Source: Syntrophomonadaceae bacterium (lineage in GTDB: Bacteria > Bacillota > Syntrophomonadia > Syntrophomonadales > DTU052). From it: a stretch of DNA of 46,403 nucleotides. The notes under the pieces were generated by a model. That model ran no database searches and was not told the origin of the DNA. It saw only the letters and a program-made list of their open reading frames with translations. Shown in pieces: positions 26,260 to 33,937 of the stretch. The position numbers were made by a program, and so were the translations under genes. The DNA lies in NCBI GenBank assembly GCA_012729505.1, contig JAAYDA010000036.1, forward strand, positions 1 through 46,403. Direction: 5' to 3'. Numbering within the stretch: the stretch's first letter is position 1; the number at the start of each line of letters is the position of its first letter.

Positions 26260-26763
26260 TCACCTCACATGATTCTGTAAGAAATTATCCACAATAAACC
26301 GGCTGATTTCCTCTATCTCATGAAATCCAAAAACCGGAACTCCAATTTCTTTGTCTACGGGAAAATCAGTTACCAAGGCGGTAAGATTTGAGGGCTTGAT
26401 CAACTCGGTGGAAATTTCGCGGCGGGCCACCTCGATTTTGGGTCGATCTTCGCGTTTATATCCTTCGGTAATGATAATGTCCAGCTCATCTCCCAGCAAA
26501 GCCACCAATTCCGTCAGGGACATTTCCCGCTCCACATCCCGATAATACGCAAAACGGCTGGCCGAAGAAATGGTCAGAGCCTTGGCCCCGGCCTTGGCCA
26601 GGCGAAATGTATCCTTTTCCGGTACATCGATATCGAATTGTTCAGAAGAATGTTTGATTATCCCTACCCGAAAACCGCCCTCACTCAGAACCTGGACCAC
26701 CTTTTCCAAAACACTCGTCTTGCCTGAATTGTGACGACCAACAAAAGAAATTACTGGAATCAA
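26260..26763 (-). CDS. mobB: Molybdopterin-guanine dinucleotide biosynthesis protein MobB
   Basis: About 167 residues with P-loop GRHNSGKTS, IIKHSSEQFDID and TEGYKRED, typical of MobB, a GTP-binding accessory for molybdopterin-dinucleotide attachment. The frame opens at TTG 26769, 1 nt behind GGAGG; the next TTG, at 26763, has 7-nt spacing and is the better start. It agrees with the presence of a bis-MGD enzyme at 261-2501, though the two genes are far apart. Confidence 0.87.
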   Translation of the reverse strand: MIPVISFVGRHNSGKTSVLEKVVQVLSEGGFRVGIIKHSSEQFDIDVPEKDTFRLAKAGAKALTISSASRFAYYRDVEREMSLTELVALLGDELDIIITEGYKREDRPKIEVARREISTELIKPSNLTALVTDFPVDKEIGVPVFGFHEIEEISRFIVDNFLQNHVR

Positions 26764-26896
26764 TCTCAAGCCTCCTCACCACTAACCGCTGAGTCTTCTT
26801 AACCAAGGTTTGCTTCATTATTATATCCCGTCTCGAACTCCTTAACAATGAGAGTAATATAGTTGGTCAGAAATGTGGCGCAAAGAATATTCCCAC

Positions 26897-26920
26897 AAAA
26901 AAAGGCGGCCATCGCCGCCT
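26897..26920 (-). terminator. Terminator of small membrane protein gene
   Basis: On the minus strand GGCGGC-GATG-GCCGCC is followed by TTTTTTT, 13 nt beyond the stop of the small membrane protein. Confidence 0.85.
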
Positions 26921-26932
26921 CTTATCCTCAGC

Positions 26933-27235
26933 CTATTCTTTGGTCTCAGCCATCAAAGCAAAGGAGAAAATAAATACGATTACTAATGAAATAGCCAATG
27001 CAATATACATCAGCGTTGGATTAGTCATCACCGCAGCCAGTCCCAGCCCTGTTTTAGCAGCACTAAAAAGATAATTCATAATAAACAAGCTCAGAGCAGT
27101 CAAAATATAAGCTGACAATTTCACTTTGCCCGGAAGAGAATACTTCTTGGCAAAGGAACAGAATTTTACAAATGCGTATATTGCCAGAGCTATTATAATC
27201 AATTGAACCGGTGCGCTATTCACTAATGCTCCCAC
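26933..27235 (-). CDS. Small membrane protein of unknown function
   Basis: A 100-residue hydrophobic protein with about three membrane segments (roughly 10-25, 42-60 and 74-94) and a short basic loop (KKYSLPGKVKLS). I do not recognise a family. It is expressed alone: GTG start at 27235 with GGAGGTG at good distance, and a strong terminator just after it. Confidence 0.6.
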   Translation of the reverse strand: MGALVNSAPVQLIIIALAIYAFVKFCSFAKKYSLPGKVKLSAYILTALSLFIMNYLFSAAKTGLGLAAVMTNPTLMYIALAISLVIVFIFSFALMAETKE

Positions 27236-27531
27236 TACTTCACCTCCTCCAGCTACTGTTACATAAATACCGTTCCGTTCCTGGGTAACCTTTTTATAAC
27301 CGAACTACCGAAAATCATTCAATCCTATATATTATTCTCCCCTGATTAGTTATTTCCTGCAAAAAAATAAGTGATTTATAAATGTCGGCTGCTATTTATT
27401 TTATACACATATGATAACGCAAATATCAGAAATCGGGAAGCAAAAGCCGACACTGAATTACCCGCTTCCCACCTCTTCCCTTCTCGCCTCCAACATCCCG
27501 CTTCCCACCTCTCAATTGCCAACTATTTCTC
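27236..27531. other. Intergenic region before rnpB
   Basis: About 295 bases without a convincing gene. It contains a 16-bp direct repeat CCCGCTTCCCACCTCT at 27461-27476 and 27497-27512 (36-bp period). Confidence 0.4.
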
Positions 27532-27560
27532 TTGTTTGTCAATCATAATCATCGTATAAT
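27532..27560 (+). promoter_or_regulatory. Sigma-70 promoter of RNase P RNA
   Basis: TTGTTT (27532-27537) and TATAAT (27555-27560) are 17 nt apart. The predicted start, about 27566, coincides with the 5' end of the P1 helix of the RNA. Confidence 0.75.
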
Positions 27561-27565
27561 ACAAG

Positions 27566-27946
27566 CGCGAGTAAATTGGATAGTCGCGGGTCTTTAAGGC
27601 CTGAGGAAAGTCGGAGCTCCATAGGGCAGGGTGCTGGGTAACACCCAGTGAGGGCAACCTCAAGGAAAGTGCCACAGAAACAAACCGCCGGCAGCGGAGA
27701 GCCAACTCTGCGTTTTTTAACGGGACTTGACTCTCCACTGCCGGTAAGGGTGGAAAGGTGAGGTAAGAGCTCACCAGCGTCCAGGTGACTGGTCGGCTAG
27801 GTAAACCCCACCTGGTGCAAGACCAAATAGAGGAGCATTGGAGCGGCCCGCTCCGCTCCCGGGTTAGGTCGCTAGAGATGTCAGGCAACTGGCGTCCCAG
27901 ATAGATGACTATCTATAACAGAACTCCGCTTACAGATTTACTCGCG
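27566..27946 (+). ncRNA. rnpB: RNase P RNA (class A)
   Basis: The RNA subunit of RNase P, which matures tRNA 5' ends. The P1 helix forms between CGCGAGTAAATT (27566-27577) and GATTTACTCGCG (27935-27946). Conserved segments include GAGGAAAGTC, AGGGCAGGGTGCTGGGTAAC, GAAACAAACCGCC, GAGGTAAGAGCTCACCAGC, AAACCCCACC, GCAAGACCAAATAG and AGATAGATGACTATC with ACAGAACTCCGCTTACA at the 3' side. The length (381 nt) and element order match type A. Gene ends without a strong plus-strand terminator; the next hairpin serves the opposite strand. Confidence 0.95.
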
Positions 27947-27960
27947 GTATTTAAACAAAA

Positions 27961-27994
27961 AGGAACAGCCGGCATATTTCATCTGGCTGTTCCT
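27961..27994 (-). terminator. Terminator of HU gene
   Basis: On the minus strand AGGAACAGCC pairs with GGCTGTTCCT and is followed by TTTTTGTTT. It faces the rnpB transcript and may also stop it. Confidence 0.75.
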
Positions 27995-28018
27995 AATTGT
28001 TCCTTGGATTAAAATTTA

Positions 28019-28342
28019 CTATTTCTTTTTGCCCTTGGCAGCAGGTTTTTTCTTGTCTGCAGCTTTGACTGCTACCGCTTCTTTTAATGATTTGCCCGGT
28101 TTGAATGCCGGAACTCTGGTAGCGGGAACTTTAATCTCTTTCCCAGTAGCTGGACTGATGACGTTTCTGGCTTTACGGTCTCTGACTTCAAAGGTCCCAA
28201 AGCCAATAATTTGGACCTTTTCCCCTTGTGCTAAGGTGGATTGGATAGACTCCAATACAGCGTCTAATACCTTAGCCGCATCTTTCTGGGTAACTCCTGT
28301 TTTTTCCGCCAAAGATTTTACCAGTCCCGTTTTATTCACCAC
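28019..28342 (-). CDS. hup: HU-family DNA-binding protein
   Basis: A 107-residue histone-like protein: N-terminal helices and the DNA-bending arm (GFGTFEVRDRKARNVISPAT) typical of HU/IHF. The C-terminal ~17 residues are Lys/Ala-rich (KKKPAAKGKKK), an extension seen in some Gram-positive HU proteins. It should be an abundant nucleoid protein. Two tandem GTG codons begin the frame behind AGGGGG; the first is at 28342. Transcribed alone with its own terminator. Confidence 0.93.
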   Translation of the reverse strand: MVNKTGLVKSLAEKTGVTQKDAAKVLDAVLESIQSTLAQGEKVQIIGFGTFEVRDRKARNVISPATGKEIKVPATRVPAFKPGKSLKEAVAVKAADKKKPAAKGKKK

Positions 28343-28616
28343 GGTACCCCCTTTTAGGATTTTTCAATGATTAGATTTCCTCAAGAATCAAGGAATTCCT
28401 TCTTTTTTCGCATATTTTTTTATAAGATAACCAATTTAATCGGAAACCATCCGTATACAACTGATTTATTTCCCAATTTCCCTTGGTTTTCGACCCAAAA
28501 ATACTACCCGGTATGCAAAAGGGATAAAGCGGAGAAGATGGTTGTCTCGGGCTTTAACCTCTTTGTTTTTATCATACCCATTTACAGTCAAATAGATCTG
28601 TACTTTATTCAGGTGG

Positions 28617-29735
28617 TCAGATTCGCTTCCACAGCGGCACGGCCCGATAGCCATGAACATCTATTCCCCATCCTTCTTTCCGACCCACATCTGTCAGATA
28701 GGGGACCAGCATATCAGCTACTCCCAATTCCAAGCCATCATGGCCCGCGTCAATCAAAGAAAGTCCCTTTTCCAAAGCCTCCTGTGCTTCGTGGTATTTG
28801 ATATCACCGGTAATCAGCACATCACAGCTTTCCTGGCCGGCAATTTTTATCATTGAAGAACCCGCACCGGCTGCTATTCCCACCTTTTTAATCTTGCGAT
28901 CCGAATGATTTCCGGCAACTGCCACATGATCAAGCCCCAAGCACCCCTTGACTGTTTCAGCAAGATCAAGCAGTGATACTTCATGAAATAATTCTCCCTG
29001 CCTGCCATAGCTGTATACCATCCCCTGGTTAGCCAGAGGAATAATGTCATGGGCCACTTCTTCATAGGGGTGAGTATGCAGCATGGCACTCACAATGCGG
29101 TTAAGCTTCTCTTCCGGGACTATTACTTCCAGACGATACTCGTCCGCCTCCTCCAAAGCGCCAATCTCACCCAAAAAGGGTTGACTGCCTTCCAAGGGGC
29201 GAAAGGTGCCTATTCCCTTTTGACGAAAACTGCAATCACGATAATTGCCTATAGACCCTGCACCGGCATCATTAATCCCCTGACGCACCTGTTCCAGGTG
29301 ACTTTCGGGAACAAATACCACTAGTTTGAAAAGTTTTTGGATTTTAACCTTCCCCAGAGGGAGAATGTTAACCAGGCCCAATCGGGCGGCCAGGAAATCA
29401 TTTAATCCCCCTGATGCTAAATCAAGGTTGGTATGGGCGGCATAGACTGTCATTCCCTGAGAGATTAATCTTCTGATAAGCTGCCCGCGCGGCTCTCCAT
29501 AGTCTATCTTTTTCACTCCCTGAAAAAAAAGGGGGTGATGGGTAATGATCAGATTGGCACCTAGGGCTTGAGCCTTATCTACAGCCTTTTCATCCACATC
29601 CAGAGCGACCAGAATTCCGTTTACATTTTCTTCGCCGGAGCCAATTTGCAGCCCGCAATTATCCCAGGCTTCGGCTAAAGCAATCGGGGCCAGCTCCTCC
29701 AGTTTCTCAATTATCTTCCGAACCTTTATCGCCAC
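28617..29735 (-). CDS. Nif3-like dinuclear metal protein
   Basis: A 372-residue Nif3/YqfO family protein. Conserved AEAWDNCGLQIG, ITHHPLFFQG and AAHTNLD carry metal-binding residues in the N-terminal half, GDIKYHEAQ and DAGHDGLE in the C-terminal half; the middle (about 130-235) is the YqfO insert domain. Often annotated as GTP cyclohydrolase I type 2, but its role is unsettled. GTG start at 29735 overlaps trmK by 10 nt, an arrangement conserved in Firmicutes. Confidence 0.88.
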   Translation of the reverse strand: MAIKVRKIIEKLEELAPIALAEAWDNCGLQIGSGEENVNGILVALDVDEKAVDKAQALGANLIITHHPLFFQGVKKIDYGEPRGQLIRRLISQGMTVYAAHTNLDLASGGLNDFLAARLGLVNILPLGKVKIQKLFKLVVFVPESHLEQVRQGINDAGAGSIGNYRDCSFRQKGIGTFRPLEGSQPFLGEIGALEEADEYRLEVIVPEEKLNRIVSAMLHTHPYEEVAHDIIPLANQGMVYSYGRQGELFHEVSLLDLAETVKGCLGLDHVAVAGNHSDRKIKKVGIAAGAGSSMIKIAGQESCDVLITGDIKYHEAQEALEKGLSLIDAGHDGLELGVADMLVPYLTDVGRKEGWGIDVHGYRAVPLWKRI

Positions 29736-30421
29736 CTGAGCATCTCCTCCAATTCTTTAATAATTTCGTTCCAGGCCTGTTTTTGTTTCAAAGATCGGGG
29801 ACTGCTGTCTGACGGTATGCCTGCTGCTATCTGGTGGTATTTTTTAAGATGGTATTTGAAATAATCCATTACCTCCAGTGTCCCGCAACTGTCTAAAAGC
29901 CGGGGCCCCCATCGCAGTTCCCGCCGGGAAAGGATATAGGGTGTTCCCCTGTGGGGATTAAGCACCAGGTTCACATAGTAATCGCCATCTTTTATCACGG
30001 TTTCTTTCTCAATCTCCCACCCCAAAGTACTTGCCATTAATCGCACTTCCGGCAAGGCATTCATGGGCTGAAGAACTAAGCGCCGGTAGCTCATAGTCCT
30101 GGTTATTGACCTCCGCAGAATCTCAATTATATTGTTACCGCCCATTCCTGCTAATACTACGGTAGCAACCTCATTCGGCGCCAATATCTCCAGACCGTTG
30201 CCCTGACGCACCTGTATAAGATGGCTTAGGCCTGCGTCATCCACTGCCTGACGAGTCCGACAAAAAGGCCCATCTCCCAGTTCACCGCAAATGGCCCAGG
30301 GACATATACCCTCTGCTACAAGGTAACAGGGCAGGAGGGCATGATCTGATCCTATATCAGCCATGGGTTCATTACGAATTATATGTTCAGCCACGCCAGC
30401 TAAACGGAGGGGTAATTTCAT
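29726..30421 (-). CDS. trmK: tRNA (adenine-N1)-methyltransferase TrmK
   Basis: A 231-residue SAM-dependent methyltransferase that makes m1A22 in tRNA. The Rossmann motif is MADIGSDHALLPCYLV and the following VVLAGMGGNNI is characteristic. It overlaps nif3 by 10 nt. In many Firmicutes the pair lies next to dnaG-rpoD; here rpoD is 7 kb away, after transport and copper genes. The upstream ribosome site is weak (AAGTGG). Confidence 0.88.
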   Translation of the reverse strand: MKLPLRLAGVAEHIIRNEPMADIGSDHALLPCYLVAEGICPWAICGELGDGPFCRTRQAVDDAGLSHLIQVRQGNGLEILAPNEVATVVLAGMGGNNIIEILRRSITRTMSYRRLVLQPMNALPEVRLMASTLGWEIEKETVIKDGDYYVNLVLNPHRGTPYILSRRELRWGPRLLDSCGTLEVMDYFKYHLKKYHQIAAGIPSDSSPRSLKQKQAWNEIIKELEEMLRWR

Positions 30422-30547
30422 AATTCAACCACTTTTTATTTATTTACCAGTTCATCTGATCCCTATATATTCTCTGTCCCAGCCCCTTCCACCTTCAGCT
30501 AGAGCCGAATCTCTCCCTAAGATAACACTGTTTTTTTTAGTGTGCTG
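30422..30547. other. Gap between trmK and the structured RNA
   Basis: 126 bases with no gene; a short ACACT/AGTGT hairpin around a T-run at about 30525-30545 is the only structure seen. Confidence 0.4.
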
Positions 30548-30577
30548 TTGCTATTTTCTATAGGCAGCGCATATAAT
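30548..30577 (+). promoter_or_regulatory. Sigma-70 promoter of structured RNA
   Basis: TTGCTA (30548-30553) and TATAAT (30572-30577) are 18 nt apart. The predicted start, near 30583, falls on the closing stem of the RNA that follows. Confidence 0.7.
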
Positions 30578-30580
30578 GAA

Positions 30581-30792
30581 AGTGGTGGCGGAGGTCAGTT
30601 TCCTTCCCTAAGAAGCGTGTGTATCCTGTTGAGAGGTTATTACCTGTTTGAGTGAGTTCATCTCCCTGGAATTGGGCTAGTTTCTTTCTTATAGGGCCTG
30701 GGTTTCTTTCCGCGTTAGGTTATCGGGACCTCCGCCGCCACTTGACTGAAAATCTTAACATCTTCCCGATTCTGCCTGGAATCGGTTTTTTT
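30581..30792 (+). ncRNA. Structured ncRNA, 6S RNA candidate
   Basis: A free-standing transcription unit with promoter, no open frame and its own terminator. The ends pair over 17 bp with one G-U: AAGTGGTGGCGGAGGTC near the 5' end and GACCTCCGCCGCCACTT at about 30726-30743. Inside lies a large internal loop and a second helix (CCCTAAGAA with TTCTTA-TA-GGG), then a variable tip. A long closed rod with a central bubble, about 170 nt plus terminator tail, is the plan of 6S RNA, which binds housekeeping RNA polymerase. I cannot confirm a 6S consensus by eye, so identity is inference. Confidence 0.55.
30766..30792 (+). terminator. Terminator of the structured RNA
   Basis: CCGATTC pairs with GAATCGG (6-nt loop) and is followed by seven T. 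Confidence 0.88.
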
Positions 30793-30952
30793 ATTTGACC
30801 TTCGGCTCTCTTCATTCCTCAGTCACTCCTGGAATCAGGATGTATCGAGACTTCTGACAATCCTATTTATAATTACTCGAATTTATAGGTTTACTAGGGC
30901 ATTTTAATAAAGTAAAGTATACTTGAATATATTTATTGAGGAGGTTGGGGAA

Positions 30953-31777
30953 TTGCCAAGAAAAAACATAATGCTGTTACTGTTGTTAATGTCCCTTGCT
31001 GCAGTCGTCCTTTTAGCCGGTTGTGCTAAAGAGCCCGCTGAAAATGACGGGGTCGATAGCTCCTTGACCAGGATCCAGGAACAGGGATATTTCGTGGTTG
31101 GCCTGGATGACGCTTTCCCGCCGATGGGATTCAGAGAACAAGGAACCAACGAAATAATTGGCTTTGACATCGATCTGGCCAAGGCAGTCGCTGAGAGAAT
31201 GGGAGTAGAAGCCCAGTTCACCCCTGTTATATGGGATACTATCGGAGATACTTTGAACAAGGGCGATATTGATGTGATTTGGAACGGATGTACTATTACT
31301 GAACCAAGACTCGAAATAATGAACTTTACCAAGCCCTACCTGGGCAATCGTCAAATTATCATAGTGCAGAAAGACTCCCCTATTACTGCTAAAACAGACC
31401 TGGCCGGAAAGACTATCGGTTTGCAGGCCGGCAGCAGTGCCAAGATAGCAGTTGAAAAAGACGCTCCTACTTACGAATCATTCGGCAGATTGGTGGAATT
31501 CACCAGCAACGACGAAGCTCTGCTGGACCTGGGGGCCGGCCGTCTGGACGCAGTGGTGGTTGACGAAGTTGTGGGCCGCTACTATACTACCCTAAAGCCC
31601 GATACTTACACGGTTCTCACTGAAGATTTCGGCGACGAGGAGTATGGTGTAGGGGTAAGAAAAGCTGATGAAGCATTTCTCGCCGAACTGAATAAAACCC
31701 TGGATGCCATGAAAGAGGACGGCACCGCCGCTCAGATATCGGAAAAATGGTTTGGGGAAGATATAATCGCGAGATAA
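30953..31777 (+). CDS. Polar amino-acid ABC transporter, substrate-binding lipoprotein
   Basis: A 274-residue family-3 solute-binding protein. A lipoprotein signal peptide (LLLLLMSLAAVVLLAGC) tethers it outside the membrane. Conserved ligand-binding segments are GFDIDLAKAVAERMG, VIWDTIGDTLNKGDIDVIWNG and KTIGLQAGSSA. The frame is open to 30923, but TTG at 30953 has GAGGAGG 8 nt ahead and gives a normal signal peptide. First gene of a binding protein-permease-ATPase unit. Confidence 0.9.
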   Translation: MPRKNIMLLLLLMSLAAVVLLAGCAKEPAENDGVDSSLTRIQEQGYFVVGLDDAFPPMGFREQGTNEIIGFDIDLAKAVAERMGVEAQFTPVIWDTIGDTLNKGDIDVIWNGCTITEPRLEIMNFTKPYLGNRQIIIVQKDSPITAKTDLAGKTIGLQAGSSAKIAVEKDAPTYESFGRLVEFTSNDEALLDLGAGRLDAVVVDEVVGRYYTTLKPDTYTVLTEDFGDEEYGVGVRKADEAFLAELNKTLDAMKEDGTAAQISEKWFGEDIIAR

Positions 31778-31802
31778 CGATTCTATATCTAACGGCGGCT
31801 TG

Positions 31803-31835
31803 GACAGGCTAACAGCATAATGCTGTTGGCCTGTC
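31803..31835 (+). terminator. Long hairpin between binding-protein and permease genes
   Basis: GACAGGC-T-AACAGCAT pairs almost perfectly with ATGCTGTT-G-GCCTGTC, followed by ATTTTGACC. The T-run is short, so it may act as a partial terminator or as an mRNA-stabilising 3' end, letting the binding protein be made in excess over the membrane parts. Confidence 0.5.
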
Positions 31836-31865
31836 ATTTTGACCTAACTACAGAAGGGAACATTT

Positions 31866-32510
31866 ATGGAATATCTGCTGATCTTAATTCCTTCACTATT
31901 GGAAGGAACAGCCCTGACCCTCAAATTTTTCTTTATTACGCTGGTGATTTCACTGCCTCTGGGTATGATTGGGGCCGTGGCGAGGATATCCAAATTTCGC
32001 CCCCTCAACATCTTTATGCAGTTTTATATCTGGGTTTTTCGCGGCACTCCTCTGCTTTTGCAGGTGCTCTTTGTATACTTTGGACTATGGCTGCAATTCG
32101 GTATCACACTTGATCAGATGACAGCAGCTTTACTGGCCTTCATCCTCAACTACGCCGCTTATCTGGCGGAGGTTTTCCGTTCGGGGATTCAGTCCATTGA
32201 CCGCGGGCAATTTGAGGCAGCCGATGTTCTGGGGCTTTCTCGCTTTCAGACTATGAAAACCATTATTATGCCGCAAATGTTTAAGCGGGTCTTACCGCCG
32301 GTCAGCAATGAGGTTATCAACCTGATTAAAGATACCGCCCTTATTTATGCCATCGGAATAACCGAACTCCTCCGGGCCGCAAAGATAGCAGCTGTGAGAG
32401 ATTTCGTTTTTACACCTTTTTTGGTGGCGGCTGTTTTCTATCTGATCATGACGGCGGTAATTCAATTATTCTTTAAGTGGCTGGAAGCCAAAAATGATTA
32501 TTATCATTAG
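31866..32510 (+). CDS. Polar amino-acid ABC transporter permease (HisM type)
   Basis: A 214-residue inner-membrane permease with about five membrane segments and the EAA motif (DRGQFEAADVLGLSRFQTM, about 110-128) that docks the ATPase. The N-terminal TM pattern and WVFRGTPLLLQ match glutamine/histidine-type permeases. ATG follows AGAAGGGAA. A single permease suggests a homodimer. Its stop TAG is followed in the same frame by the ATPase coding sequence. Confidence 0.92.
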   Translation: MEYLLILIPSLLEGTALTLKFFFITLVISLPLGMIGAVARISKFRPLNIFMQFYIWVFRGTPLLLQVLFVYFGLWLQFGITLDQMTAALLAFILNYAAYLAEVFRSGIQSIDRGQFEAADVLGLSRFQTMKTIIMPQMFKRVLPPVSNEVINLIKDTALIYAIGITELLRAAKIAAVRDFVFTPFLVAAVFYLIMTAVIQLFFKWLEAKNDYYH

Positions 32511-32525
32511 GAGTGGATTAACATA

Positions 32526-33290
32526 CTGATACTGGAAGCATGTGAAATATATAAAAATTTTGGTTCCCTTGAAGTATTGAAGGGAGTATCTCTGCAAATT
32601 AATAAGGGCGAAATTATTGCCATCATCGGTCAATCCGGCTCAGGCAAGAGCACTTTTTTGCGCTGCTTGAACAGCCTGGAAACCGTTGATCGGGGCAGTA
32701 TTGAAATAGATGGGCAATTCCTGGTGAAAACCGGCCCGGATGGTAAAGCTGTATATGCCAACACCGTGGATGCGGCCCAGATGAGGCGCAAAATCGGCAT
32801 GGTTTTTCAAAACTTCAACTTGTTTCCCCATAAGTCAGTTCTGGAAAATCTGATCCTTGCTCCTATTCTGGTGCAAAAAACCGATCCGGCCGAAGCCGAG
32901 AAGAGAGCACGGATTCTTTTGGAAAAGGTGGGTCTGGAGCTTAAAGTGGACAATTACCCGTTTGAATTGTCGGGAGGTCAGCAGCAACGGGTAGCAATTG
33001 CCCGGGCCTTGGCCATGAACCCTGATATACTCTGCTTTGACGAGCCCACTTCGGCATTGGATCCCGTATTAACCGGTGAAGTTCTTAAAGTTATGAAGGA
33101 TCTGGCCTTGGAACGAATGACGATGGTGGTCGTCACCCATGAAATTGGGTTTGCCCGCGAAGTAGCTCATCGGGTTCTTTATATGGAAGATGGCTATATA
33201 GTTGAAGAAGGTCCTGCCGAAGCGGTATTGCTTAACCCCCGGCAAGAGAGCACCAAAGCCTTCCTGAGCACAGTATTAATGGCTAGGTAG
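32526..33290 (+). CDS. Polar amino-acid ABC transporter ATPase (GlnQ type), non-canonical start
   Basis: About 254 residues. Walker [10 protein letters not shown], signature [15 protein letters not shown], Walker [13 protein letters not shown] and switch VVTHE are intact, and the insert after Walker A ([18 protein letters not shown]) is typical of this subgroup. Protein-like sequence continues upstream of the first TTG (32577) to the permease stop TAG (32508-32510): [19 protein letters not shown] includes the conserved first strand and the A-loop aromatic. No ATG, GTG or TTG lies between. Candidates are ATT 32517, ATA 32523 and CTG 32526; CTG gives the family-like N-terminus and stands 12 nt after AGGAG. 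Stop-codon readthrough from the permease is an alternative because both share a frame. Confidence 0.88.
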   Translation: MILEACEIYKNFGSLEVLKGVSLQINKGEIIAIIGQSGSGKSTFLRCLNSLETVDRGSIEIDGQFLVKTGPDGKAVYANTVDAAQMRRKIGMVFQNFNLFPHKSVLENLILAPILVQKTDPAEAEKRARILLEKVGLELKVDNYPFELSGGQQQRVAIARALAMNPDILCFDEPTSALDPVLTGEVLKVMKDLALERMTMVVVTHEIGFAREVAHRVLYMEDGYIVEEGPAEAVLLNPRQESTKAFLSTVLMAR

Positions 33291-33297
33291 GCGTTCC

Positions 33298-33771
33298 TTA
33301 CATTTCTTCCAAATAGTTGCGCAGTTCTACCAGGTGCATTTTCTCTTCCTTGAGCAATTTGCCTACCATATCACGCTCCAGCCCGGGTGGCAAGGTTTCG
33401 AATAATTCATGATACATGAGAATAGAATCCTTTTCCGCCTGTATCCCCATGGCAATGGCCAGACGGGGATCATTGGGCACCTCTTCCTCAGTGGCTGCCT
33501 TCCCCATTAAGCTATGTCCCTGCAGTGCGCATATATAGGCAGTACTTTCACTGGTAATATGGTGAGCATTCCCAGGTTCCTCCTGCATCTCTAATATCCT
33601 GGTAAACTGATGAGCATGTTCTTTCTCGTCCTCTGCCAGCCGATGAAACATATCTCTGACTCTTTGATTGGAAGCCCTGCGTTCTAATTCTGAGTAGTAT
33701 TCAAATCCTTTTCTTTCTAACAGGAGTGCCAGTTGGAATATGTCCTTGAGATTTTGACCAGGAACGGTCAT
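33298..33771 (-). CDS. Ferritin-like / rubrerythrin-related protein
   Basis: About 157 residues, a four-helix bundle with two metal-binding ExxH-type pairs: EDEKEH (about 50) and EEKMH near the C-terminus, plus EKDS in helix 3. No rubredoxin domain is present. Relatives detoxify peroxide or store iron in anaerobes; here the role is inferred. The frame reaches GTG 33780; ATG 33771 has AAGGAAGG 8 nt ahead. It converges on the ABC ATPase gene with a 7-nt gap. Confidence 0.75.
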   Translation of the reverse strand: MTVPGQNLKDIFQLALLLERKGFEYYSELERRASNQRVRDMFHRLAEDEKEHAHQFTRILEMQEEPGNAHHITSESTAYICALQGHSLMGKAATEEEVPNDPRLAIAMGIQAEKDSILMYHELFETLPPGLERDMVGKLLKEEKMHLVELRNYLEEM

Positions 33772-33867
33772 TAGACTCACCTTCCTTATTATATTGACTC
33801 TAACCCTATTCTCCCCCTTACTTTCTTATTCAGTCAAGACTGGCGTCCGAAGTCCTTCTGGGTATAA

Positions 33868-33906
33868 TTGATATATAAGAAAGCGTGGCACAATATACTA
33901 TTGTGC
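33868..33906 (+). promoter_or_regulatory. copA promoter with palindromic operator
   Basis: GCACAATA (33888-33895) and TATTGTGC (33899-33906) are a perfect 8-bp inverted repeat around TAC. A -35-like TTGATA is at 33868-33873, and the repeat covers the -10 position (TATACT 33894-33899, 20-nt spacer, or CAATAT, 17-nt spacer). A repressor or a MerR-type activator acting on a long spacer would fit. No copper-responsive regulator gene lies in the window. Confidence 0.5.
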
Positions 33907-33937
33907 TTGATCCCCAATAGTTTTTGAAGGTGATATT

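Noticed and set aside
28466-28660. Leftward 64-codon frame after nif3
   Set aside because: No ribosome site, starts inside nif3, and no recognisable protein features.
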